NCBI GenBank assembly: GCA_025529335.1
Contig: JAMYHX010000386.1
Location: 1 to 41,998, forward strand
Direction of reading: 5' to 3'
Length of the DNA: 41,998 bases
Origin: Rhizopus sp. PT2906
Lineage: Eukaryota; Mucoromycota; Mucoromycetes; Mucorales; Rhizopodaceae
The notes beneath the pieces are model-generated. The model worked only from the letters and a program-made list of their open reading frames with translations, had not been told where the DNA came from and made no database searches. Position numbers and translations under genes: made by a program. Positions 1 through 10,795 of this stretch are shown here, one piece after another (the stretch's first letter is position 1; every line of letters begins with the position of its first letter).

Positions 1-1
1 T

Positions 2-3000
2 GATCAATCTGTTCCTGCAGGAGAAAGAGGCGATTTACTTATATTCATGTCTGGCATAAATGAGGTCATTTACATAGCCGTATAGATGTTGCTTTTGCTC
101 ACACATTGAATAGATATCAATTCTTGCTGAAGCATTAACAGAGCATACCAGAGAATCAAAGTATAGACGTCCTCGATCACAACTTCTGTACATGTACTAA
201 ATCCTTTATTTCTTACACAGAAAGTGGATTATACTTATGCTACATTCATCCCTTTCAGTTGAAGAACAAGAAAAGGTAATATCATGTGGTGTCATATATC
301 CTATCATAACACACACAATAAATATAGGTCTTTGATGCTGCACCAGAAGGAATTCGTAAATGCATCATTAGTTCAAACATGTAAGTGCCTCTTGTTAATT
401 CAAGTCACTCTATGGACATGTATCTAATACTCTTTATAGCGCAGAAACTAGTATAACTATTGATGATATTCGCTTCATTATTGATTCAGGTAATAAAATT
501 GTTCTTGATTCTTTCTCTCTTTTTCTTACGCAAAAAACTCTCAGGCAAAGTAAAAGAGATGAACCATGATCCAGCATCCAAAATGAGCCGTCTCTCCGAA
601 TTCTGGATATCCAAAGCTAGTGCAAAACAACGTGCAGGTCGTGCAGGACGTACAGGTCCAGGAGAATGCTTCCGACTTTATTCTGAAAATGAGTATAATC
701 ACTTTCATGATTTTGCAATTCCAGAAATTCAACGCGCTCCACTCGAACCACTTTTGTTGCAAATCAAGTGTATGGACTTGGGCGACCCGCGTCACTTTGA
801 TTATCTTGAAGCAAGTTCAATTAGACACATTTGAGAGATATAATCTAATTCTAACTTATATATAGGCTCCTTCTATAGACGCAATCAATGCATCCATTGA
901 CTTTTTGCAAAACTTGGGAGCTCTTGATTCAAACGAGAATATAACAGGACTAGGTGCCGTTTTAGCTCAGTTACCTGTGGATGCCATTGTTGGAAAGATG
1001 TTAATTCTTGGCATGGTAGGGAGGGTATACAACCAATATTTATAGAATAGTATGACTCAATCTGTCCTTCCTTTTTCTCTGTAGGTATTTAATGTGGTTG
1101 ATCCTATTGTTACTATTGCTGCTGGTATGAGTGTTCAATCTCCTTTTGTTCGTATTACTTCTAATAGAAACCCGGAAATCGTCAAGGTATGTCACACACG
1201 TGCTTTTAAGGACTAAGCCAACGCCAATATATATAGAATCGAAGTCAGTTTGACTCCAAACACGGTGACCCGTTTACGCTCTTGAATGTTTGGCAAGCAT
1301 GGTTAGACGTGAAGAGTGACCGCAAAGTGAGAACAAAAAAAATACTATGACAGGATAGCCTCTTAATTTATTCATAGGAATCTTCACGTAAATGGTGTAA
1401 AAGACACGGTATTGAAGAACAGCGATTATATGAGGTAATATAAGAGAGAAGGAACAGTGTACAAATAACTTATCTTTTGCCATAGATTACAAAAATGAAG
1501 AAACAGTTTGAAAAGATTCTGAATGACTTTCGACCGGGTCTCTTACAAAGCCTTGAACATGAATCTGATGATTATGAGGTAAACCAGGTTTGTACAGAAG
1601 ACGACGAGAAATTAACCTGTATTTAACGGTATTAGAATACACAATCACGGCATCAGATAAAAGAGAAACTGCGTAGAGAAAAGTTTGATCAAAAGACGAA
1701 TAAAAGACGAAAGGTACTCGAGATGAATACATTTGACGAGCAAGAAGGTAAGAGATTCAGCTGATTATATATAAAACAAGCTACTTATGACTTTGACAAT
1801 GCAAGACGAACCATCAAATAAAGTAGATATCAGAGATCTTGAATTTGCACTCATGAATGACGTGCGTCAACTTCGATCGAGGGCATCCAGTTTAAGTAAA
1901 CGACAGGTTGAGCTGGTTAAGTTGATCATTTGCTCTGCTTTATACCCTCAGTTTGCCATTGGAGATGAACATAACCCACATAGGAACAGTAATGAACTCG
2001 TATTTCATACGACAGGTGATCTATTTACCTTAAGAAAAAAAAAAAAAGAACTAACATCAGGAGATAGTAAAGAGCTTCTTATCTATTCATCCTACCAGTG
2101 TCGTAGCATCACATCCTGAATGGGTACAAGGAGATGACCCAAAACGACGAAAAGGTAAATGACATATTATTCAGACACAAAGAAGTATAACTCTCTTTTC
2201 GTAGATGATCAAACAGTAGAAGATGCTATGCAGCAACAATTACTGTGCTACCTACAGCTTCTGGAGACTAACAAGCCCTATATACTAAATATAACCAGAA
2301 CTCCCGGTAAGACAATAAGTGTGTACAGAGATAAACAATGCTAACCTTTCAAAAAGGAATTCATGTACTGCTTTTGTTTGCCAAGTCCAGTATGCTTCTT
2401 CTATATATTGGTCATGCCCAGTTCTTATGCATTGTTTTATAGTTGACACAAATTTTGATTGTAGTTTACTCGTGGTTGACAAATACTATATAATAAGATT
2501 CCGTACGACACCTGTTGCTGAATATGTACTTTATCTATCTTCAAAACTTCGTAGCATATGGAATAAGCTGCTTAATCTTCGAATTAGCCAAGGTCTAGGC
2601 AAGGTATGTATATATGTATATAGAATGATGATTCTCGTTTAACCATTATGAATTAGGTTATGGAGGAGGAATCTAACGTTATCATCAGTTCAGCTACAAA
2701 AGAAAAACTTCCTTTAGGCATTCAACACATTTTATCAGAACAAGATCAACCTATTCAAGGCTTTGATAGAATTGATATGTGGACACCTGAAACAGAATCA
2801 AGATATAGAAAAGAGATTCAATTACTTTGTGGTAAGTATGAGTCGATGTGAATGATAAGACTGACACTTGTCATTATAGACAAACTAGTTGAATTTATGG
2901 AAACGTCAATTTCTGCTGAATTGAGTATAGGAAAGGCATCTGAATTGATAAAGATGGTATATAAGAAAGTTTATTATCTTGTTTGATTTATTCATATAAA

Positions 3001-3278
3001 AATAGTATCCAAAATATAAACCAGATGAGAACAGAGAGGATAATTTACCAAGAACATGGAATTCAAGACAGGTCATTCAAGGTGGAATTCAGATAAGCCC
3101 AAGTCTATATTATGACAGTATCGACGCTCCATCCTGTGCTTCACCTGTTCCTGTTGATCAAATACCTACCTCAGAATACTTGAAGACGTATTGGTACTGT
3201 GATCAATGTAAAGAAGTCTATTCATTTAATAGAAATGAGGCCATGGACCATATTTCTTCTTCAAAACATAAATATTGA
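2..3278 (+). CDS. DHX34: DHX34-type DEAH-box RNA helicase, 3' part (5' end outside window)
   Basis: The gene enters the window mid-frame and ends at TGA 3276-3278. Exons read at about 2-64, 114-160, 221-275, 328-380, 440-489, 545-~807, ~866-1015, 1085-1186, 1237-1326, 1378-1434 and 1486-1578, with more to the end; introns are about 50 bases. The visible protein covers the second RecA lobe: the SNIAETSITIDD segment (motif V area) near 365-470 and QRAGRAGRTGPG (motif VI) near 630-660. The ratchet/HA2 region follows (LPVDAIVGKMLILGM), then KWCKRHGIEEQRLYE. The C-terminal part has LLETNKPYILN and ends in a C2H2-like WYCDQCKEVYSF...H...H finger. This order and these segments match animal DHX34, an RNA helicase of nonsense-mediated decay that works with UPF1/SMG1. 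The NMD role here is inferred. The donor near 807 is uncertain. The first RecA lobe lies outside the window. Confidence 0.88.
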
Positions 3279-3407
3279 CTACAATATGTTTATTTTTGTA
3301 ATACACGTAAATAAAAATAGCCATTCAACTCTTTGTTTATCAATCTTTTCCTCTTTTTCTTTTTCTCTCTTCTTCTTATTATTCAATCATCTGACAGCAA
3401 TTTAAGA

Positions 3408-6095
3408 ATGGGTGATATGAACAATATACATTTATTATCGGATGAGCATCGTCATTACTATTACTATGGTTATGACCATTTGTCTCAACCTATGACTGAG
3501 CAACCTCATCATTTTCAACCAACACTGAACACTACAATACCATCACCTATTGAACCAAATATCAATCAGTTTCAAACAGGAGAAGAAAGAGAAGTGAAGC
3601 CAAGTAAAAGAGAAAAAAAAAATGTCAAAGCAAAATGAAAAAGGTGTGTAACCGTCTTGTTAGGAACATCTTCATCTGCTTCCTTACCTTCACACAACAT
3701 GAGATGGACTCCAGAAGAGGACGCACTCTTGTTGGATGCCATTGTAATAAATTCACTTTTGTATAAACAAATGATTCACTATTTATTAGAGACTCTATGG
3801 CTACGGAAGTTGGAAAGCTATAGCTGATCATGTCAAGACCCGGAACGCCCTACAATGTAAAAACCACGCTCGTCAAAGAGCAGAATTTAAACCAAAGGTA
3901 AACCCTTTTTTTTAAAAAAAACAACAACTCTGTCTCTCAACACCATAGGAAAGCATGAACCTATGGTATCCATGACGATGGCTGAAAACCTGCTACCTTC
4001 TTTTTCACAGGTATCGCATATGGCTGCTTATCCAGCACCCAATGAAACGATGCGGTTACCGCCTGCGTCAAGCATGGTGCCACAAATCTCTGTTTCCCAA
4101 AATATTCATCCGAATGCAAATTTTTTTATATCACAACCTTCCACCATGAGTCATACAGCTACTACTGCTGTTCCCCTTCCACCTTCTGTTCCATCAACAG
4201 AGACCACTCAAGAAGAACAAGCCGATAACGTAAATACTATCTCTGAAACTGTAAGAATTAAAGCTGTCCCTTTTTATATGCAACTTGCTAATGTATTTTT
4301 TTTTTCAGGTACTTGATGAAAATGACATTACAGAACACGAAAAGAAAGGAAATGCTGAGTGGTTTATGGGAAAGCAAGCCAAGACACCCGAAAGATATAA
4401 GAGAATAAGAAATCACATATTAAAATGCTGGAAAGAGACGCGTCCAAACTATTTGACCAAGACAGCTGGTCGTAAAAATTTACCCGACTGTGGTGATGTG
4501 AACGCTGTTGGCAGAATACACAGCTATCTCGAAAGCATTCATGCTATCAACGTAAACTGCGTTGTTTCACCTACTACAAGAAAAAGACCTGGCCGTAAAA
4601 GTGGCAGCAGCGAAGATGGGTAAATGACAGCTATTTTCTTTTGGTTCCTGAAAAGAAAAAAAAAGGAGAGAAACAAGAGCCTAACACACACATCTTATAG
4701 TGCAAATAAAAAGAAAAGACGACCTGGATATTATTGGTAAGTGCGGTGCTTTGCTGATCAATGATATATGCTCAAATCATGGCCATGTTTAGGGAAGAAG
4801 TGTATGGTGACGACGACGACGACGATGACGATAAGGATCATAAAGAAAAAGTGGAATACACTATCACCAAAGGTATTATCATGGACTAGTGTTTATCTTT
4901 TTATTAACTTTGCTGTATAGATGGTAAAAAGAGACCCAAGAGAAATGCAAGAAGGCGCGATGGTTTCTATGGAGACAATGGCCGTATAGGAGGCGATAAT
5001 GATCCATTTACGTTAATTCCTCTGGGTTACTACGCTCAACAAAAGGACGCTCCTTTTACTGTAGAAATCGGTAGTGATGCCCTTGTAAGAATGTGCTTCT
5101 TATGTTGAATTTTTGTATGCTTATTTTCAGTAGCTCGTTATGGAGTTTCATGCTCATTTAGCTTTCACCGAAATCATTGGCTTACTTGGTGGAAGATTCT
5201 TGAAGGATCCAGATGGTGGTCAGAATAAGTTAAAGGTTGAGTATGTATTCCCTTGTCGCAGCACTAGTACTGGCATCCAGGTATGTTACAGATGTATATA
5301 TAACATGTTCATCTGATAGTTAATGATGATTATCAGTGTGAAATGGACCCTGTATCGGAAATGGCTGCTAGAGAGTTATTTGAGCAAAAGGGTCTTGATG
5401 TCGTCGGATGGTATCACTCTCATCCTACCTTTGAGCCGCAGCCAAGTATTCGAGACATTGAGAATCAAACTTCATATCAAGTAAAGAAAACGATGATTTT
5501 GGCTATAAAAGAAATACTAAACAAGGTCCCCGCTTTTAGGATCTATTTCGAAATGAAGCTTCTGGTGATGAACCATTTATTGGGTTCATCATTTCTCCTT
5601 ACAATCAAGAGTATGCAACCGATCGATCACAAATACAATGTCTTCATATCAGTAAAAGATGGAGCACAACCAATCAATACCGTAGGTTTATACGAATGTC
5701 TTTTTAAAAGTATCGTACTCATATCTTTTAGGTCTTCCTTATGCTTGCATACAACAAGTAGAACAAAAACCACAAGTATCTCAAGATGTCTTGAATACAT
5801 TTCATAACCTTTTACAAGAATATAAGGATTATGAAAGGTAAGAATAATTCATTTACTATTCTTTTTATTAATTCATGTCTATAGTAAGATTGACATGACA
5901 ATGACATTTGCTCAAAAGCCTCGATTGGACAAGCTCTTGTCTTCACTAAGAGTACACTTGTACATGACACCTGAAGACAATGATAAATTTTTGGAAACGG
6001 TTAAAAACATGGTTCAGGAACACTTTATTACCCAACCCAACAACACTGTGCCTGGAAACTCGGCAGATGGTGTCATACAATCATTGGCAGTATAA
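3408..6095 (+). CDS. MYSM1: MYSM1-like deubiquitinase: SANT + SWIRM + JAMM/MPN
   Basis: A model of 13 exons gives 673 aa: 3408-3603, 3664-3743, 3790-3897, 3954-4250, 4309-4619, 4701-4736, 4793-4872, 4921-5084, 5134-5280, 5337-5480, 5540-5681, 5732-5837 and 5885-6095. A SANT/Myb repeat lies at about residues 79-125 (RWTPEED, then SWKAIADHVKTR). A SWIRM domain follows at about 228-310, then an acidic Asp run. The MPN domain spans about 420-560 and has the JAMM zinc-site residues: E437 in TEIIGLLGG and H500, H502 and D513 in the HSHP...SIRD motif, so the enzyme should be active. The order SANT-SWIRM-MPN is that of animal MYSM1 (histone H2A K119 deubiquitinase), so a nuclear chromatin role is likely. 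The exon 1 donor (GTAAAAG at 3604) is preferred because the frame otherwise runs into TGA after an A-run. The acceptor near 3953 is the least certain. AATAAA near 6128 may be the poly(A) signal. Confidence 0.88.
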
Positions 6096-6165
6096 GATAT
6101 CATTTATATGTACACATCTTGTTTATCAAATAAAAAGACACATCATCTTTATAACAATACTTTTT

Positions 6166-7920
6166 TTATTCTGCATCAAGTTTAAATTCAACGTCTTGTA
6201 GTCTAAATCGTTGAATCGATTGACAATTGATGTATACCTTGAAACCAGCATCTCGTAGTTTCTCTTCTGTTATCATTTCATCATAAATATAATGGATGGG
6301 AACTATAACATCGGTTTCAAAGTATGATCTTTTTTTAGATGTTGTCACAATATACATTCCTTCCTTGTCCTCATCGCTACCATGTAGTGGTTGCAAATTG
6401 TAGATATCTAATGTTTCAAGACATATGCTGGGCCAATCTATGATTATTATTTCTGGATTATCCGGACTACCAACAGCAAAAACATCATTTATATAAAGAT
6501 GCTTCAGGTTCGGGAAATTAGATACCAAGTCTTCAAAGAATCCATTTGAAGCTACAATAGAGTTGAGCCTTATTGTTTGAACAGACGTGTTGGTACATTC
6601 TGGTAAATCAGGTAGTTCATAGTTTGCGAATTCCAGTGATTGAAGATAATGACATTTCTTTATGAATGTACATAAAGCGCCAGGGATTCTATGCCTTGAA
6701 GTATTCCCTGATCTAGCATATAGCTTGTGTATATACGGCACTGAACGTCCCAAGTATCCACCCAATCTCATGTTTGGATTATGATAAGGTGCGTATAATC
6801 TAGTAAAACATGTGATAGAGTCATCTATCCTTCTGAAAATAGTCTTGAGAACTGGATTCTCATTAATAAATGATTGTTGGATTATTTCCAAGCTATGACT
6901 CAAATTGGGCATCCGTAGCTTGAACAAACTCTCGAGATAGGTGTGGACCATAAAGGGCACGATACCTTCGGCATCTGAATCATCCTCGAGTTGGTATTCA
7001 TTTAATGCCAGGGTGAACTGAGATTGCCTATCTGCATGCTTGATGAGTAAGTTAAAGAGTCGATCGTATGACCTGTGACTGATTGCTTGCGAATGTGGAT
7101 TACCCATACTAATACGTATATTTGATAAATTAACAAGCTTCTGCGTGGTATAAGCAACGACTGTGTCTGATAACGTATCGGATGTGACATGAAGACTCAT
7201 ATCTTTCATAGACTGATGTGGCGTTTCAATCACTGGAACGAGTTCAGATGCAGGCACGCTAATACCAGCAAATAAGCGAGATAGGTCAGGGCAGTGATCA
7301 AAGATAGACATATAGTCCTCCAGTGTGGTCACATTAATCTTGCGTAGATTAAGTCTTTGAAGCTTTTTGAATGATTTTAAAAAGCGCAAATCATGAACTC
7401 CCAAAGGGGCATTAAGCTCAGTGATAGAATCTTTGTACTTGTAATAATGATCAATGGTTATTAAATCCATAGTGAAACTATCTTCAGGAAGCTTCTTCAG
7501 TTTCCATTTTATGGTGTCATCCATGTAAAGAAGAGCTATCAATATGTATTTTTTGAAAACTCGCGGTGGTGCTTCAATTGCTTCCACATTCGGACAAGAT
7601 TGAGCCAACTTTATAAAAGCTTGGCGTGGTATGAATGGTCTTGGATCATAGCATGGTATGTACCATTGTATAGATATCGCTTTAACAAAATTGCCAATTT
7701 GAAGTAACCTATAAGGCTGAGGCAGGTTGGTAGATAGGTCATGAAGTAGATGGATGCAATAATCACTGCAGAGATTAATACGTCTAAATAGCTTTCTGGT
7801 TGAAACCAAATACAGCTTATAGCAGACCAGTCTGAGCTGTAGCAATTGTCGCTTTAAAGTAATGTGGTCAAGTATAAGTTCAATTACGGTAATAGGCAAC
7901 TGCTGAAGAGAAGAAATCAT
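6166..7920 (-). CDS. F-box / leucine-rich-repeat protein
   Basis: This is an intronless frame of 584 aa if it starts at the ATG at 7918-7920. The frame runs on upstream to 8121, but that extension is low-complexity and enters the inverted-repeat element, so the inner ATG is preferred. The first 45 residues form an F-box: LQQLPITVIELILDHI, then LRLVCYKLYLVSTRKLFRRI. The rest has irregular leucine-rich repeats (for example LQRLNLRKINVTTLEDY and FPNLKHLYINDVF). Such proteins are substrate receptors of SCF ubiquitin ligases, with the F-box binding Skp1 and the LRRs binding the target. The substrate cannot be told from sequence. The family is large and fast-evolving in mucoralean fungi. The 3' end is convergent with the MYSM1-like gene, with about 70 bases between stop codons. 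Confidence 0.8.
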   Translation of the reverse strand: MISSLQQLPITVIELILDHITLKRQLLQLRLVCYKLYLVSTRKLFRRINLCSDYCIHLLHDLSTNLPQPYRLLQIGNFVKAISIQWYIPCYDPRPFIPRQAFIKLAQSCPNVEAIEAPPRVFKKYILIALLYMDDTIKWKLKKLPEDSFTMDLITIDHYYKYKDSITELNAPLGVHDLRFLKSFKKLQRLNLRKINVTTLEDYMSIFDHCPDLSRLFAGISVPASELVPVIETPHQSMKDMSLHVTSDTLSDTVVAYTTQKLVNLSNIRISMGNPHSQAISHRSYDRLFNLLIKHADRQSQFTLALNEYQLEDDSDAEGIVPFMVHTYLESLFKLRMPNLSHSLEIIQQSFINENPVLKTIFRRIDDSITCFTRLYAPYHNPNMRLGGYLGRSVPYIHKLYARSGNTSRHRIPGALCTFIKKCHYLQSLEFANYELPDLPECTNTSVQTIRLNSIVASNGFFEDLVSNFPNLKHLYINDVFAVGSPDNPEIIIIDWPSICLETLDIYNLQPLHGSDEDKEGMYIVTTSKKRSYFETDVIVPIHYIYDEMITEEKLRDAGFKVYINCQSIQRFRLQDVEFKLDAE

Positions 7921-8012
7921 ATGAGAAGAAAAAAAAAAAAAAGAGGAAAGGAGAAAGTCAAACTGCGTATTTCTAAGAGTTACTTTTACACATAAATATT
8001 TGTAGTAAATAT

Positions 8013-8094
8013 GGGTTTTGCTGTTTGCACTACAGATTTGCACTACAAACTCCCAATTAGTGACGCAAGCAACTCCATTTGCACAGCAAACAGC
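8013..8094 (+). repeat. Left inverted-repeat arm of the MITE-like element
   Basis: It starts GGGTTTTGCTGTTTGC and is complementary to 8389-8470. All six differences from the right arm are transitions, with G or C here and A or T in the right arm. Confidence 0.85.
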
Positions 8095-8388
8095 ACTAGA
8101 TAAACCATACCCACACGACACTATTTACAATATTGAAGTATAAGAGAAGCAGGTGTCGACAAGTCTGTAATAATCTCTTTATTATGTTGAGACGAGAGAG
8201 GGTTTGTTATTACAAACATCATTTTATAAGAAAACAGGATTGTTGCATGAACTTACCACGACCAATGAGAATTGGGCATGTCGCGTCTATAAGAATAACG
8301 TATTTTGTTGTCAGTCCTTTCTTTTTGTTTTCTTTCTTCAAATAATACTTTACAAGTTGGATCCTTATAAGGTAAACACGATATATAT

Positions 8389-8470
8389 GCTATTTGCTAT
8401 GCAAATGGAGTTGTTTACGTCACTAATTGAGAGTTTGTAGTGCAAATCTGTAGTGCAAATAGCAAAACCC
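8389..8470 (-). repeat. Right inverted-repeat arm of the MITE-like element
   Basis: It ends AGCAAAACCC and is the reverse complement of the left arm apart from six positions, each A/T-shifted here. Four of the six lie in a CpA/TpG context. Confidence 0.85.
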
Positions 8471-9328
8471 GAATTTTTTTCGTGCATGTAGTGTTTCCCA
8501 AACGAATTTGTGAACGTGGTATTGAATATAATCGTAAAATCAAATACCGCTTGTAGAACGATGAAACCTCATCTCAAGAATTGGATTTCCCTCATCGATC
8601 GTCGTCTGGGGCCGTCATCAAAGAAGAAAAGCCTAAAGTATGCTATGTCTGATCAAGATTTCAAGAACAAATACATAGGCCGGATGAATTGGAAAATGTG
8701 CTTCGCGTACCTTACTTCAGTGTTTATCATGAAAAAAAATAAAAAATAAAAAATCGGTACTAATGCTATTATGTAGAGGCTTTTCTGACAAGACAGATAC
8801 TATAGATCTATAACAGTGTGCTAAGGTTCTTCATTGAAGGAATAGTTGGATGTTTTCTTTGAGAAAGGGCAGAAAAGGAGATAAAGGACCGCTCGAATTA
8901 CCAAGACTTTGAATGACCTGTGAATTACATTGATTTGGTTACCGATTTATTGCCAATACTGAGAAGCAAAGGGACACAAATGCAGGTTTCTAGGGATGCA
9001 CTGTAAAGAGATTCCATAAGAAGGTGCCGTAAGAACCGTAAGAACCGCAAGGGCTCATTTCTGTTTTGAAAAACCTTGGCTTTTTGTGGAAGGTAGGAAA
9101 ATGACAAACAAACAACATCTATCGTTGTTGTTTAAGCTTGCTGATAAGGACGTATTGCATGGATACTCTTGGTGAAAGTGTCTATCGTCTGATTGAAATG
9201 GATGCAACCGAATTAACTACGCGTTTGACCAGCTTTAGGTTGTTTCCTGCGCACCTTCCCATCGTTCACCATCTTTTTTTTTTTTTTTTTTTTTTTTTAC
9301 TGTCATTGACGCGTGAAGGAAATTTTCC
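8471..9328. other. Intergenic, no supported gene
   Basis: Short frames exist (for example 79 codons at 8510-8749), but they lack a recognisable domain or splice continuation. A 27-base T run lies near 9272-9298. The stretch lies between the MITE-like element and the transposase relic and may be old transposon debris. A weak resemblance between TGCGCACCTTCCCAT near 9250 and the complement of bases near 10715 could be worn transposon ends, but it is too weak to call. Confidence 0.5.
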
Positions 9329-10575
9329 TCAGAGCGTTTGCTTATAACGATACTTGTCCAATCATTTATGAGAATACCTAACAATCCCTTTAAAATCACT
9401 TAGTTTCAAGCTATTAGAAGCTTCAGTGATCCAAGCCATCAATGTTTCCTTCTCGAGAAACTTGTTGCGTTTCATTTTGCTTTTGACTACTGAACAGAAT
9501 TGCTCGATTGGATTGAGCTCAGAAGAATATGGAGGCAAATAAGCGCAACGGTAACCGCGAGATTCTACGTATTTAGCTATATCCTCTGATGTATGGATAG
9601 GAGCATTATCCATCACGAGGCAGTGACCTTTTATGTGTGGATACTGATCCATTTCATCCATTTTGACTTTCAGAAAGCTAACGTAGTGTCTTGTAACCGT
9701 TCCTTTGTTCATTTGCTCAACGCCATCTCCCCGCTTTCTCTTTTTATTAGATGGAAGCTGAGGAAGTCTAAGGCTGCATCTGATTAGACCTTCAGCGGAA
9801 ATTGCGCCCAAAATGGTTGTTGTTGTCGCTCATGTTTTGGGAACTGTGACCACTGCCTGTGTACCTTTCTTTGACCAAGCCATACTACGTTTCAAATTAA
9901 CATGGAAAGCAGATCCGTCAAGAAAGACACAGTTTCTCGTAAAATCCAAGTCTGTTTTTTTCCCATTTACGAATCTAATTCAATTGCTCTTGAATCCTTT
10001 CTTCGCTATTCCGGTCTATGGGCTGAAGCCGAGCTTTTTTGAGAGACAAACTGCAATGTTGTTTTACAAAATCAAACAAAATAGTTTTAGATACGTTTAA
10101 TTCTGTGAATATTTGCTTTAACATCTTCATTACTTCGTCTAAGACGACGGAAAGATTCTCATCAATACACTCAAGAATAACGCTTTCGCGTTCCTCATGG
10201 AGAACACATTTCAAAAAACAGCTTGAAGAACCTCACTTTGTCCTAATTAGAATAGCGTGTATAATTTCGCTTCAAGGATGTATCCTCATAGTAACATCGC
10301 TATCAGGCTTTGCCTCCTGTTCCATCTGCATTGTCTCTATTTCTTTCTCGCTCTCCAGAGGCAGGTTGAGCTAAATGTTGTGTATGAGAGCTAAGAATTT
10401 CAAGACGAAACTGGTCCTCATCAACAATATAATACATCGATTCAGATCTGCCATACTCATCGACAACAGAACCTTTCCCATTTTCAAACAACACTTGTCC
10501 TACAACGAATTTTTTCCTGTCATCAGGCGAATTGATTTTTTGTACAACCCTAATTTTATTCTCGTCATCGAGCAA
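9329..10575 (-). pseudogene. Decayed IS630/Tc1-like DDE transposase
   Basis: Read on the minus strand, the relic begins with a variable N-terminal part (about 10575-10303). A helix-turn-helix-like stretch follows (about 10214-9975; NVSKTILFDFVKQHC and KKARLQPIDRNSEERI). The DDE catalytic core is last: first Asp in CVFLDGSAFH (about 9925), second in VMDNAPIH (about 9600), and acidic third residue in SSELNPIEQF (about 9500). It is broken by TAG at 9975-9977, a frameshift in the T run at 9955-9961, TGA at 9830-9832, and TGA at 9362-9364 with readable sequence on to 9329. The family is the cut-and-paste Tc1/mariner-IS630 group, which targets TA. Clear terminal repeats are not visible. It is probably inactive, although the DDE residues themselves survive. 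Confidence 0.82.
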
Positions 10576-10795
10576 ATATACTTTCCGGAAAGAGTGTATA
10601 GACTACGTTGCTTGTTCTTTAAGGGCAAAAAAGATCGTGAAGTACAAATTAAAATGATTTGCGCTGCGTTTAAACCATACTCTCCGCGCTGCTTTTATGA
10701 AATGAGGAAGTGCGCACATGATTCAATGCAAAAATAAACAATCTTTAATGAATTTCTTTTTTCTTTTTTTTTTTTTTTTTCTTTCTTCAGTAGAA

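Larger units (their letters stand above)
8013..8470. mobile_element. MITE-like element with 82-bp terminal inverted repeats
   Basis: The arms 8013-8094 and 8389-8470 are inverted copies of each other, 76 of 82 positions identical. They bound about 294 bases with no credible gene. Each arm contains two direct copies of TTTGCACTACA. The size, long inverted ends and lack of coding capacity fit a non-autonomous DNA transposon (MITE). No convincing target-site duplication is visible; the similarity may extend a few bases to AAAT on the outer sides. The left arm lies about 90 bases upstream of the F-box gene start and may overlap its promoter or 5' leader. The superfamily is not identifiable from the ends alone. 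Confidence 0.75.

Noticed and set aside
3333..3407. Upstream in-frame start for the MYSM1-like protein (MFINLFLFFFF)
   Set aside because: Phe-rich extension translated from a T/C-rich leader, and the downstream ATG at 3408 gives a normal start.
8510..8749. 79-codon frame starting MNVVLNIIVK
   Set aside because: No domain, no splice partners, next to transposon debris. Not enough support for a gene.
9138..9347. 69-codon plus frame
   Set aside because: It runs into the T-run low-complexity tract and has no recognisable family.
9250..10720. Possible terminal repeats of the transposase relic (TGCGCAC...)
   Set aside because: Short and imperfect; chance similarity in AT-rich DNA is likely.
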